This document shows positions 16,817 to 24,558 of a stretch of DNA of 64,000 nt, piece after piece. The notes under the pieces were generated by a model that was not told where the DNA came from, made no database searches, and saw only the letters and a list, made by a program, of their open reading frames with translations. The position numbers and the translations under genes were made by a program. The stretch's first letter is position 1, and the number at the start of each line of letters is the position of its first letter. Source of the stretch: Sphingobacterium sp. N143 (GTDB lineage: Bacteria > Bacteroidota > Bacteroidia > Sphingobacteriales > Sphingobacteriaceae); contig NZ_JACAIS010000001.1 in NCBI RefSeq assembly GCF_030325625.1, forward strand, positions 744,001 to 808,000. Reading direction: 5' to 3'.

Positions 16817-18820
16817 ATGAAAAGAAATATACTTTTAGCTGCTCTGCTGGCATGCGGCACGTTGTCCGGACATGCACAAACAAAAGTCATCAATGTCAAC
16901 TACATGGACAAAAGCGTCCGCCCACAGGATGACTTTTATAATTTCGTGAATGGACAATGGATGAAGACAGTCAAAATTCCTTCGGATAAAGCCCGTTGGG
17001 GATCCTTTGACGAATTGCGTGAGAATACCGATGTTGCAACCCTAAAAGTGTTGCAGGAGTCCTTGTCCGGGCAGTTTGAAAAAGGGACCGATAATCAAAA
17101 GATCGGCGATCTGTACCGTTCATTTGTCGATATGAAAACACGGAACAAGTTAGGACTGTCGCCCGTACAACCTTATTTGACAAAAATTAATGCGATCAAG
17201 AATTTCGATGACCTTTATAATTATTTAGTCGACGTTGCACCCATTGGCGGAAATCCTTTCTTTGGTGGATATGTATATGCACATCTCAAAAACTCCAATG
17301 TCAATACAGTATATCTGGGTGGCGGAAGTTTGGGTTTAGGGCGTTCTTATTATCAGGTGAAAGATCAAAAGAATGAAGAAACGTTAAACGATTATTCAAA
17401 CTATATTTCTGCTTTATATGCTAAATCCGGTCAACGTACAAGAGATTTAAAGGGCCCTAAAATTGTGGCCTTTGAAAAGGAAATGGCAGCCAATCTAAAG
17501 ACTGTTGAGCAGTCACGTGATGCCAATGGAAGATATAACCCTGTGGCTGTAGCTGATCTGAAGAAGATGGTGAAAAACATTGATCTGGCTAAATACCTTC
17601 AGGCTGTTGGTTTCAAGGCAGATACTGTAATTGTTCCAGAACTGAAATATTATGAAAATTTGGACAAGGTGTTCAACCCACAGAACCTTCCTGTTATTAA
17701 AGACATATTAACGTTTCATATTTTAAATACGGCGGCATCATATACGACACAAGAGTTAAATGACCTGTCTTTTGATTTTTGGGGCCGTAAGCTAAAAGGA
17801 CAGCAGGAGCAACGTGCACTGGATAAGCGCGGGGTGGAGTTTGTCAATTCCATTGCCGGAGAGCTTTTGGGGAAACTTTATGTAAAGGAGAATTTTCCGC
17901 CACAAGCTAAGGCCGAAGCGGAAGAACTGGTGCGTTATCTGGTCAAGGCATTTGGTCAGCACATTGAAGGGCTGACATGGATGTCTGCGGATACGAAAGT
18001 AAAGGCACTGGAGAAATTATCCAAATTTAAAGTTAAGATCGGTTATCCGGACAAATGGAAAGATTACAGCAAGCTTGATGTTGGTACATCCTTATATGAT
18101 AATGTCTTGTCATCCAGCAAATGGGCCTTTTATGAAAATTTAGGCAAGCAAAATAAACCGGTCGATAAATCTGAATGGGGAATGACTCCACAGACTGTCA
18201 ATGCCTATTATAGTCCATTATTTAATGAAATTGTTTTTCCAGCAGCCATATTGCAACCGCCATTCTATGATTATAAAGCAGATGCTGCCGTTAATTTCGG
18301 TGGAATAGGTGCTGTCATAGGGCATGAGCTTTCCCATGGCTTTGATGATCAGGGAGCCAAATATGATGGAAATGGTAACTTAAATAATTGGTGGACAGAT
18401 GATGACAAAGCCAAATTTGAAGCAGCCGCAGATGCGCTCGTCAAACAATTTGAAGCCTATGAACCTGTTGAGGGCGTATTTGTCAATGGCCGTTTTACCT
18501 TGGGTGAAAATATTGGCGATCTAGGAGGTTCCTCCGTAGCCTTTGATGCTCTGCAGCTTTATTTGAAAGACAAGGGGAATCCTGGTTTGATCGACGGATT
18601 TACGCAAAACCAACGCTTTTTCCTTTCTTGGGCTACGATTTGGAGAACGAAGACGACTGATGAATTTGTGGTCAATCAGGTGAAAACTGATCCCCATTCG
18701 CCGGCACAATACCGGGCTTTTGCACCAATTATCAATTTGGATGCTTTTCATCAAGCTTGGGATACCAAAGACGGAGATAAAATGTTTGTTCCAATGGATA
18801 AGCGCATTAAGATCTGGTAA
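16817..18820 (+). CDS. M13 family zinc metallopeptidase (neprilysin/PepO-like)
   Basis: The chosen ATG gives a 667-aa protein with a Sec signal (MKRNILLAALLACGTLSGHAQ). The zinc site is H503-E-L-S-H507 with third ligand E564 in GENIGDLGG. Other M13 hallmarks are NAYYSPLFNEIVFPA, the PFY segment before GGIGAVIGHE, and FDDQGAKYDGNGNLNNWWT. The N-terminal M13 domain starts with MDKSVRPQDDFYNFVNGQWMK. Such enzymes cleave oligopeptides in the periplasm or at the surface; the substrate here is unknown. The C-terminus ends RIKIW in place of the usual C-x-VW. A bidirectional terminator follows. Confidence 0.95.
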   Translation: MKRNILLAALLACGTLSGHAQTKVINVNYMDKSVRPQDDFYNFVNGQWMKTVKIPSDKARWGSFDELRENTDVATLKVLQESLSGQFEKGTDNQKIGDLYRSFVDMKTRNKLGLSPVQPYLTKINAIKNFDDLYNYLVDVAPIGGNPFFGGYVYAHLKNSNVNTVYLGGGSLGLGRSYYQVKDQKNEETLNDYSNYISALYAKSGQRTRDLKGPKIVAFEKEMAANLKTVEQSRDANGRYNPVAVADLKKMVKNIDLAKYLQAVGFKADTVIVPELKYYENLDKVFNPQNLPVIKDILTFHILNTAASYTTQELNDLSFDFWGRKLKGQQEQRALDKRGVEFVNSIAGELLGKLYVKENFPPQAKAEAEELVRYLVKAFGQHIEGLTWMSADTKVKALEKLSKFKVKIGYPDKWKDYSKLDVGTSLYDNVLSSSKWAFYENLGKQNKPVDKSEWGMTPQTVNAYYSPLFNEIVFPAAILQPPFYDYKADAAVNFGGIGAVIGHELSHGFDDQGAKYDGNGNLNNWWTDDDKAKFEAAADALVKQFEAYEPVEGVFVNGRFTLGENIGDLGGSSVAFDALQLYLKDKGNPGLIDGFTQNQRFFLSWATIWRTKTTDEFVVNQVKTDPHSPAQYRAFAPIINLDAFHQAWDTKDGDKMFVPMDKRIKIW

Positions 18821-18845
18821 GGAGGATCCCGTTGGATGCTATTTT

Positions 18846-18882
18846 AAAAGAGCCCATTTTCTAAATGAAATGGGCTCTTTTG
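18846..18882. terminator. Bidirectional terminator
   Basis: AAAAGAGCCCATTT and AAATGGGCTCTTTT form a perfect stem between the convergent M13 peptidase and MFS genes. Confidence 0.85.
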
Positions 18883-18888
18883 TTTGGC

Positions 18889-20103
18889 TTAGCGCATCCA
18901 CTTTAAGACAAGATAAAATCCAAGTGCAGTAGCTGATAAGGTAAGTGCTGTGGCCCACCAAAGTGTGTTAAAGCCAAAGGAGTCAACGATGGAGGTTCCC
19001 AGTAAGGGTGAAAAGATATTTGCTGCCGAAAAGGCCAGGGAATTGAAGCCCATGTAGGCGCCCTGTGTTTTAGGGGTGGAACGATTGACTGATACTGTCG
19101 CCATAAAAGGCAACGTGAGCATTTCACCGAGTCCAAAGATCAGAAAAGTGAAATATAACCATCCCAGTCCGCCCATGTAATTCAGCATGGCATAGGAACT
19201 GGCACATAAAAATGTGCCGAATACCAAAGTATTGATCAATGAAAATCTCTTTTCCGCAATATGGACTACAAACATCTCCAACAGCACAATCACAAAACCG
19301 CTCCAGCCCAAAAGGAAGCCAATCTGGTGATCATCCAGATGATGGACCTCCCGATAAAATAGCGGTAAAGTGGTGATCAGCTGAAAAAAACAGAACGAAA
19401 AAATACAGCAGAATATATTGAACAGCACAAAGGGAACATCCGTATATGGATTTCTGCTTTGTCTGGCTAAATCATTCGTGGAAGCAATTTCTTTCTTGGC
19501 TTTGATATCTGTTCTTTTTTGTCGTTTGTGAAAAAAAACAAAGAAGATGACAGCTGCGGACAGTACGGCAAAAGAATTGCCGTAAAATATCCAGTTGAAT
19601 GAAATGGTTGCTAAAAAGCCCGCAACTGCCGGACCGATTGAAAATCCCAGGTTGATGGCCAGCCGGTTTAGAGAAAAGGCTCTGGTGATGTTTTCAGGTT
19701 TGGCATAACTGGCCACAGAGACTGAATTTGCAGGCCTGAAAGCGTCGAAAATTAAGCTTAAGGTAAAGATCATGATCGACAGAGACTGAACCTCCTTAAA
19801 ATAAGGGATTAATAAAAAAAGTGGTGCTGCCAGCACCAGACTGCCAAATTGCACTTTAAAGCTGCCGATCCGGTCGGTCAGCCAACCGCCGATATAAGAA
19901 CCGCATACCGAACCAATTCCATAACTCATTAAGACAACCCCAATTTGTTTGATGTCAAAATGCAGCACCTGGGTCATGTACAGTCCTAAAAAAGGAATGA
20001 CCATGCTACCCATTCTGTTTATCAACATCACGATAGCCAAGAGCCATGCTGCTTGGGAGAGACCCCGAAAGGAATCAAGGTATATGGATATAATTTTTTT
20101 CAT
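18889..20103 (-). CDS. MFS transporter (drug/solute, MdtH-like)
   Basis: From the ATG at 20103 (MKKIISIYLD) this is a 404-aa protein with twelve predicted membrane spans. The MFS loop motif is GSYIGGWLTDRIGSFKVQ after the second span, and a PANSVSVASYAKPENITRAFSLNRLAINLGFSIGP segment matches motif C and its surroundings in DHA1-type exporters. A charged central loop (HKRQKRTDIKAKKEIAS) separates the halves. It is encoded alone between two terminators. The substrate cannot be told from sequence. Confidence 0.9.
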   Translation of the reverse strand: MKKIISIYLDSFRGLSQAAWLLAIVMLINRMGSMVIPFLGLYMTQVLHFDIKQIGVVLMSYGIGSVCGSYIGGWLTDRIGSFKVQFGSLVLAAPLFLLIPYFKEVQSLSIMIFTLSLIFDAFRPANSVSVASYAKPENITRAFSLNRLAINLGFSIGPAVAGFLATISFNWIFYGNSFAVLSAAVIFFVFFHKRQKRTDIKAKKEIASTNDLARQSRNPYTDVPFVLFNIFCCIFSFCFFQLITTLPLFYREVHHLDDHQIGFLLGWSGFVIVLLEMFVVHIAEKRFSLINTLVFGTFLCASSYAMLNYMGGLGWLYFTFLIFGLGEMLTLPFMATVSVNRSTPKTQGAYMGFNSLAFSAANIFSPLLGTSIVDSFGFNTLWWATALTLSATALGFYLVLKWMR

Positions 20104-20202
20104 GTAATAATATCGTATTAAAAGCAACGAAGCGATCCTGAGTCAGCTCCCGTATCTACGAGTGGGGCTCTTGAGCTCGTGATGGTTTCAAGTAATTTTA
20201 AG

Positions 20203-20236
20203 AAAAAAAAGCCAAATTGATTATCTTCAATTTGGC
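20203..20236 (-). terminator. Terminator of the split nucleotidase operon
   Basis: On the minus strand GCCAAATTGAA pairs with TCAATTTGGC and is followed by eight T (the A run at 20203-20210). It lies 20 bp beyond the stop at 20258. Confidence 0.85.
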
Positions 20237-20257
20237 ATCTATTATCAGGTAATAATC

Positions 20258-21217
20258 TTATGCCAACAAAGATTCTGCTATTGATGGGTTGACTTGATAG
20301 GTATAGGCGCTCATCTGTTTTTTACCAGATCCAGGCTCCATTATAAAATCAATCCGGCCAAGGTTGATCCCTGCAAAACCAACTTGGTTGATAATCGTCT
20401 GCGTACCCTTCAGATTTGTCACCAGTGTTGGTTCATTTAAAAAGGTGTGCGTATGACCACCGATGATTAAGTCAATATCAGCTGTTTTTGCTGCCAATAC
20501 CAAATCGGAGACTTTATCATTTTCATACTGATACCCTAGATGTGATAAACAGATCACAAGGTCGCACCTGTGTTTTTCCTTCAGGACCTTAACGATCTTA
20601 TTGGATACAGCGATCGGGTCCTGGTATTTCATTCCCCTGAAATTATTGGGGTCTACCAATCCTTCAATATCTACACCTAAGCCAAATACACCAATTTTGA
20701 TTCCCCCTTTATGAAAGATGGTATAGTCCTGGGTCTTTCCTTCCAGCACAGTGCCTTTAAAATCATAATTTGCGGTCAGAAAAGGGAATTTGGCATGATC
20801 CAGGTATTTTACAAGTCCTTCCAGGCCATTATCAAATTCATGGTTTCCAAAGGTACCTGCATCATATCCAAGTTTTGTCATGAGGTCCAGTTCCAGCTTT
20901 CCACCAAAAAGGTTGAAATAAGGAGTTCCTTGGAACATATCACCGGCATCCAGCAACAATAGGTTAGCCTCCTCTTGGCGAATTTTGTTGATCAGTGTAC
21001 TACGGCGGGCTACTCCGCCCAGGCCCTGATATTTACCGCCATCCATTGGAAATGGCTCAATGCGACTATGGACATCATTGGTATGCAAAATGGTCAGCTT
21101 CGTTTTTTTGCTCTTTGCATTGACCTGAAAAGGTAGGGTGCCTAAAGCAACGGCCCCAGAAAGCCCGCCCACTTGTTTGATAAACGTTCTCCGATTAATT
21201 GATCTTAATTCTTCCAT
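20258..21217 (-). CDS. Metallophosphoesterase (catalytic half of a UshA-type 5'-nucleotidase), Tat-exported
   Basis: The 319-aa protein begins with a Tat-type signal (INRRTFIKQ, then a weakly hydrophobic core and ALGTLPFQVNA). The metal sites are HTNDVHSR, DAGDMFQGTP, GNHEFDNG, CLSHLG and GGHTHTF, the complete calcineurin-like set of UshA/YfbR-type 5'-nucleotidases. No C-terminal specificity domain is present: it is encoded by the preceding gene, whose stop overlaps this start by 23 bp. The two products probably work together on nucleotides outside the cytoplasm. The order (C-domain gene first) is the reverse of the fused enzyme. Confidence 0.9.
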   Translation of the reverse strand: MEELRSINRRTFIKQVGGLSGAVALGTLPFQVNAKSKKTKLTILHTNDVHSRIEPFPMDGGKYQGLGGVARRSTLINKIRQEEANLLLLDAGDMFQGTPYFNLFGGKLELDLMTKLGYDAGTFGNHEFDNGLEGLVKYLDHAKFPFLTANYDFKGTVLEGKTQDYTIFHKGGIKIGVFGLGVDIEGLVDPNNFRGMKYQDPIAVSNKIVKVLKEKHRCDLVICLSHLGYQYENDKVSDLVLAAKTADIDLIIGGHTHTFLNEPTLVTNLKGTQTIINQVGFAGINLGRIDFIMEPGSGKKQMSAYTYQVNPSIAESLLA

Positions 21218-21956
21218 CTAATTCCGCATTTACTGGTTTACCTGCTTTCGTTAATTCATTCACATATGCTATTAATCCTTCGCGCATGCGCTGCGGATAG
21301 TTGACTCTTGACACAGCCCGTGTCAATAAAGTCAGATTATCACCGCCATTGGCAAGATAATCGTAGGTTGCTAGCTTATACAACTTATTGTCATCGATGG
21401 GCTGCCCTTTGATTTTGATATCTTGTGCCTTGCTGCCCATGATCGTTAGGGTCATTCCCGCAATAGGCTGGCCATGTGTCATGGCAATATAGTCGGCCAA
21501 TTGTCGTATCTGACTGCCTTTTAATTCAATGATCGTTAAGGAATTTTCAAAAGGCATGACTTCAAAAATATGCCCAACCGTAATGTTGCCGGCCTTGAGG
21601 TCGTTTCGGATGCCACCTTTGGTTGCAAAGGCCAGATCTGCGGGATTATGGGCCGAATGCTCGCTCATCCACAATAGGGCCTCACAAAAGAAATTACCCA
21701 TCAAAGTTTCTGCCGTCTTCTCTTTGGTAAGCGCTTTTTCCGCATGTCCTATCACACGGTTCATCTCGGCCTCCATTTTTTGTTTAAAAGGCTCGTAAAT
21801 TGACACAACAGCCGGGTCTGCCTGTATGGCATCACTCATATGGTATTGCTTGAAGTCTTTTTGCGTAGGATAGAGCTGTTTCGAACAACCTGTGAATATC
21901 AGCAGTGAAGCAAGCCCAATACTACCTATAAAGGTAATTTGCTTTGATATATTCAT
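21195..21956 (-). CDS. 5'-nucleotidase C-terminal domain lipoprotein
   Basis: A lipoprotein signal (MNISKQITFIGSIGLASLLIFTGC, Cys24) precedes a stand-alone 5_nucleotid_C domain. Diagnostic motifs are the helix ETLMGNFFCEALLWM, the loop LAFATKGGIRNDLKAGNITVGHIFEVMPFENSL, IIELKGSQI and the aromatic nucleotide clamp YDYLANGGDN. In UshA this domain binds the nucleoside and follows the phosphoesterase domain in the same chain. Here it is separate, is membrane-anchored, and overlaps the start of the catalytic gene by 23 bp, so translation is probably coupled. A TAacTTTG box lies at 21983-21990. Confidence 0.88.
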   Translation of the reverse strand: MNISKQITFIGSIGLASLLIFTGCSKQLYPTQKDFKQYHMSDAIQADPAVVSIYEPFKQKMEAEMNRVIGHAEKALTKEKTAETLMGNFFCEALLWMSEHSAHNPADLAFATKGGIRNDLKAGNITVGHIFEVMPFENSLTIIELKGSQIRQLADYIAMTHGQPIAGMTLTIMGSKAQDIKIKGQPIDDNKLYKLATYDYLANGGDNLTLLTRAVSRVNYPQRMREGLIAYVNELTKAGKPVNAELDGRIKIN

Positions 21957-21982
21957 TATTTTAGTTTAACCAAATATTGTGA

Positions 21983-21990
21983 CAAAGTTA
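21983..21990 (-). promoter_or_regulatory. Candidate -7 box of the split nucleotidase operon
   Basis: The minus strand reads TAACTTTG, 26 bp before the start codon at 21956. Confidence 0.45.
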
Positions 21991-22054
21991 GCCAATTATA
22001 CACGAAGAAATCTTATTCATGACATGCAAATTTTCATAAAAAGATAAAAACAGC

Positions 22055-22081
22055 AAAAGCTTAACATATCATGTTAAGCCT
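22055..22081 (-). terminator. Terminator downstream of the EamA transporter
   Basis: GCTTAACAT-ATC-ATGTTAAGC is a perfect 9-bp stem; on the minus strand it is followed by TTTTGCTGTTTTT. It lies about 30 bp beyond the stop at 22109. Confidence 0.7.
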
Positions 22082-22108
22082 TGCCCATATAATTAGAAAA
22101 ATAACAAC

Positions 22109-23170
22109 CTAATGAACCAATTCTGCCTCCGGCATACCGTCAATACGATCCTGCTTATGATCTGTTGTAACAGTCGTGTTGCCCTTATCCATGACTTTTT
22201 TACTTTTATTCCTAGCTGACAATTTAGTGCGATAAGCTTTCCAGTTCATCAATAAAACGGAGACTAGAATAACCGCCAGGCCTACTATCTGTAGCTGAGT
22301 AACAGCATGGGAAGTGAAAAAATGGCTTAATATTAATGCAATGATCGGGTTTACATAAGCATACGTGCTCACCTCCATTGCCGGGCGGACCTGCAACAAC
22401 CAGATGTAGGAGCTGAAGGCAAGAATAGAACCAAAGGTGATCAGATAGCCCAGGTTGAACCAGTCTACTGCTGCTACACTATTTAATGTAAATGAAGCGT
22501 ATTCACCGGTAAAGAGAGCCGTTATGTTAAACAGAATTCCTGCCGTAACCATTTGCCATGCTGTTTTGACCATAACATGAAGATCCTCTTTCTCGTCTTT
22601 CTCCGATCTCTTGAAATATTTGGATGCTAATGAACCGACAGTCCAGGAGATGGAGCCTAATACCAAGATACATAAGGCAATAACCTTTAGGTTTCCGTTT
22701 GTGTTATCATCTGATGCCAGGATCTGCTCTGCAAATAACATCACGACACCAAAAAATCCAAGGATAACCCCCGCTACGGTTGTCATGCTGCTGAAGTTCT
22801 CTTTCCATTTTGGTTTGTCCAAGAGAATGAACCATATTGCAGCAGCAGCGGCAATAATCGCTGCAATTCCACCTGAAACATATTGTTCGGCCCAGATGAC
22901 ACCGGCCATATCGATGAAAAGCAATAAAAAACCAACAAAAGCGGCCTCGAGAATAGAACGCTTATTGAACAGTTTGTATCCCTTAAGTGCACAATACAGC
23001 ATTAATATTGCACTTGCGGTCACAAACCGGAATGAACCCAATATAAATGGAGGGAAACTATGCAGTGCTTTTTCGATAAAGAAAAAAGTCGACCCCCAAA
23101 CTACATAAATAATGAAATAGGCAATAACGACCATTAATGGGCTTGCAGCCTTTTTTTGTCCTTGCAACAT
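22109..23170 (-). CDS. EamA/DMT-family transporter
   Basis: The 353-aa protein has ten predicted membrane spans in two EamA halves. The first begins VIAYFIIYVVWGSTFFFIEKAL-x-SFPPF and the second holds SWTVGSLASKYFKR and YAYVNPIIALILSHFF, which is the RhaT/YdcZ-type pattern of metabolite and amino-acid exporters. The start is preceded by a very strong SD (AAAGGAGG) 9 bp upstream. It lies 18 bp downstream of an Lrp/AsnC regulator gene and is almost certainly co-transcribed. Lrp-DMT pairs commonly handle amino-acid export, which is the inferred role here. Confidence 0.92.
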   Translation of the reverse strand: MLQGQKKAASPLMVVIAYFIIYVVWGSTFFFIEKALHSFPPFILGSFRFVTASAILMLYCALKGYKLFNKRSILEAAFVGFLLLFIDMAGVIWAEQYVSGGIAAIIAAAAAIWFILLDKPKWKENFSSMTTVAGVILGFFGVVMLFAEQILASDDNTNGNLKVIALCILVLGSISWTVGSLASKYFKRSEKDEKEDLHVMVKTAWQMVTAGILFNITALFTGEYASFTLNSVAAVDWFNLGYLITFGSILAFSSYIWLLQVRPAMEVSTYAYVNPIIALILSHFFTSHAVTQLQIVGLAVILVSVLLMNWKAYRTKLSARNKSKKVMDKGNTTVTTDHKQDRIDGMPEAELVH

Positions 23171-23188
23171 GATTAAACCTCCTTTCTT

Positions 23189-23662
23189 TTATTCAGGTAT
23201 GACTACCTGTTGATCTTCTTTTACCGTCTGAAGAACGATCGTTGTGCGTGTTGAAATAATACCTTCAACTTTGCTCAGCGTATTGCGCATCAAATCGACC
23301 AGGCCACTGGAATCAGCTGTCCTTACTTTGATAAGATATCCGTCATCGCCGGCAATATCATGAACTTCTTGTACCTCAGGTATTTCGGCGAGGGCTAAAC
23401 CCACACCCTGTTCGCCAATAATATCATTGGCTTTGATAAAAATAAATGATAAAAGTTTCTGATCGACAGCCGCTGGATTAATCTTGGCACTATACTTTAA
23501 GATAACATCTTTCTGTTCCAATTTTTTTACGCGCTCAAGTATCGCGGAAGGGGCCATGCCCAATTCTCTTGCAATATCAGCGTTATTAATACGGCCATTA
23601 TCCTGCATTAAACGCAGGATTTTGTAGTCCACCTGATCTAAATTATATTCTACTTTTGTCAT
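23189..23662 (-). CDS. Lrp/AsnC family transcriptional regulator
   Basis: This 157-aa regulator has the N-terminal winged HTH LDQVDYKILRLMQDNGRINNADIAREL and APSAILERVKKLE, then a C-terminal RAM ligand domain (LLSFIFIKANDI..., EIPEVQEVHDIAGDDGYLIKVR). It is the first gene of the operon with the EamA transporter 18 bp downstream. Its promoter is unusually complete: a -33 TTTG (23698-23701), 19 bp spacing and TACCTTTG (23671-23678), all on the minus strand. Four GAATAT motifs flank this promoter, fitting autoregulation. The promoter lies so close to the ATG that the transcript leader must be very short. Confidence 0.93.
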   Translation of the reverse strand: MTKVEYNLDQVDYKILRLMQDNGRINNADIARELGMAPSAILERVKKLEQKDVILKYSAKINPAAVDQKLLSFIFIKANDIIGEQGVGLALAEIPEVQEVHDIAGDDGYLIKVRTADSSGLVDLMRNTLSKVEGIISTRTTIVLQTVKEDQQVVIPE

Positions 23663-23670
23663 TTCGAGTG

Positions 23671-23701
23671 CAAAGGTAGGTAAAAAAGTATAATATTCAA
23701 A
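23671..23701 (-). promoter_or_regulatory. Complete Bacteroidota promoter of the lrp-eamA operon
   Basis: Minus strand: TTTG at 23701-23698, 19 bp spacer, TACCTTTG at 23678-23671. Both elements match the TTTG-N19-21-TAnnTTTG consensus. The start codon is 8 bp away. Confidence 0.75.
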
Positions 23702-23767
23702 ATTATAGATGTATTTATGAATATAATTCTGAATATACAGGAGTTGTTATGAATATTATTCGATATT
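23693..23767. promoter_or_regulatory. Candidate Lrp operator: repeated GAATAT motifs
   Basis: ATATTC at 23693-23698 (reverse) and GAATAT at 23719-23724, 23731-23736 and 23751-23756, with a CGATATT variant near 23761, cluster over and upstream of the lrp promoter. Several AT-rich sites in phase are typical of Lrp octamer binding. Binding is inferred. Confidence 0.4.
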
Positions 23768-23844
23768 TTTTTCTGAAAAGCTGTGCCGATAGTTGTATTC
23801 CATTGAATAGGAGCGGATTGCAGAATGAGTCATCAAAAGTTTAC

Positions 23845-24348
23845 TCAACAATTGTACCTATTTCTTAATTTAAAAATAATATTTCGGGTAGATAAGATGA
23901 CCATTAGACCGATCAGACAACCGACACATACACATCCAAATCGATCTAATGCTGCAAAATAAGAACGGCTTTCCTGTTCATGTAGGTAGACGATGATCAG
24001 GGCGACCATAGATGTACGTGCCACTGCCATTATATTTAATGCTTTGCAGATGATTAAGGATGATACGATGCCAATGATCATGGCGTGGAGCTGCGAAATA
24101 GGCACAAAGTATAGGCTAAGTCCTATGGCCGAACCAATAAAATTGGATTTTGCGCGGTCGATCGCGATTTTCTTGGACTCATTTTCCTGTGGCGAAATGA
24201 CCAGAATAATAGAGATCAATGTCCATGATACGGAGTACTCGGGAAAGGTTATGAATAGCATATAGCCCAACAAGAAACCGATTAGCACACGTAGGGTATA
24301 GATGGTAAAATCAGAATGTAACGTGTATCGAAGGAAAAGACTGCGCAT
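23845..24348 (-). CDS. FUSC-like (aromatic acid exporter family) membrane protein
   Basis: The 167-aa protein has about four or five hydrophobic segments and the FUSC pattern: YTLRVLIGFLLGYMLF, YSVSWTLISIILVISPQENESKKIAIDRAKSNFIGSAIGL, then AVARTSMVALIIVYLHE and ALDRFGCVCVGCLIGL. These are the SW..ISV.LV..P and R..R..G...G segments of FUSC/YccS/AaeB transporters. It is only one repeat unit long, with no cytoplasmic domain, so it probably oligomerises. It is encoded alone, divergent from the large FAD/Fe-S dehydrogenase gene. Confidence 0.82.
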   Translation of the reverse strand: MRSLFLRYTLHSDFTIYTLRVLIGFLLGYMLFITFPEYSVSWTLISIILVISPQENESKKIAIDRAKSNFIGSAIGLSLYFVPISQLHAMIIGIVSSLIICKALNIMAVARTSMVALIIVYLHEQESRSYFAALDRFGCVCVGCLIGLMVILSTRNIIFKLRNRYNC

Positions 24349-24526
24349 AACAGAAGAAGATGTATGAATAATGAAAAGAGCTGATGTTGCAAAAATACAT
24401 GCAATCCCTGAGACACGAAAAAAAAATTAAGTTTTATCGCAATTTTGTTTTTGCGTTTTTATGCATGTTGTTTTTTGGAATTGTGTATTTCTTGCAAATA
24501 GTCTTTTTCTCGAGCGGAAATTTAAC

Positions 24527-24534
24527 TAAATTTG
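24527..24534 (+). promoter_or_regulatory. -7 box (TAaaTTTG) that decides the dehydrogenase start
   Basis: TAAATTTG matches the consensus. It overlaps an in-frame TTG at 24532, so translation more likely begins at the GTG at 24559. Confidence 0.5.
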
Positions 24535-24558
24535 TATTCTACTTTAAATGTAAATTCA

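Noticed and set aside
24532..24558. Upstream in-frame TTG start for the FAD/Fe-S dehydrogenase
   Set aside because: It lies inside the TAAATTTG -7 box; the GTG at 24559 is a better start.
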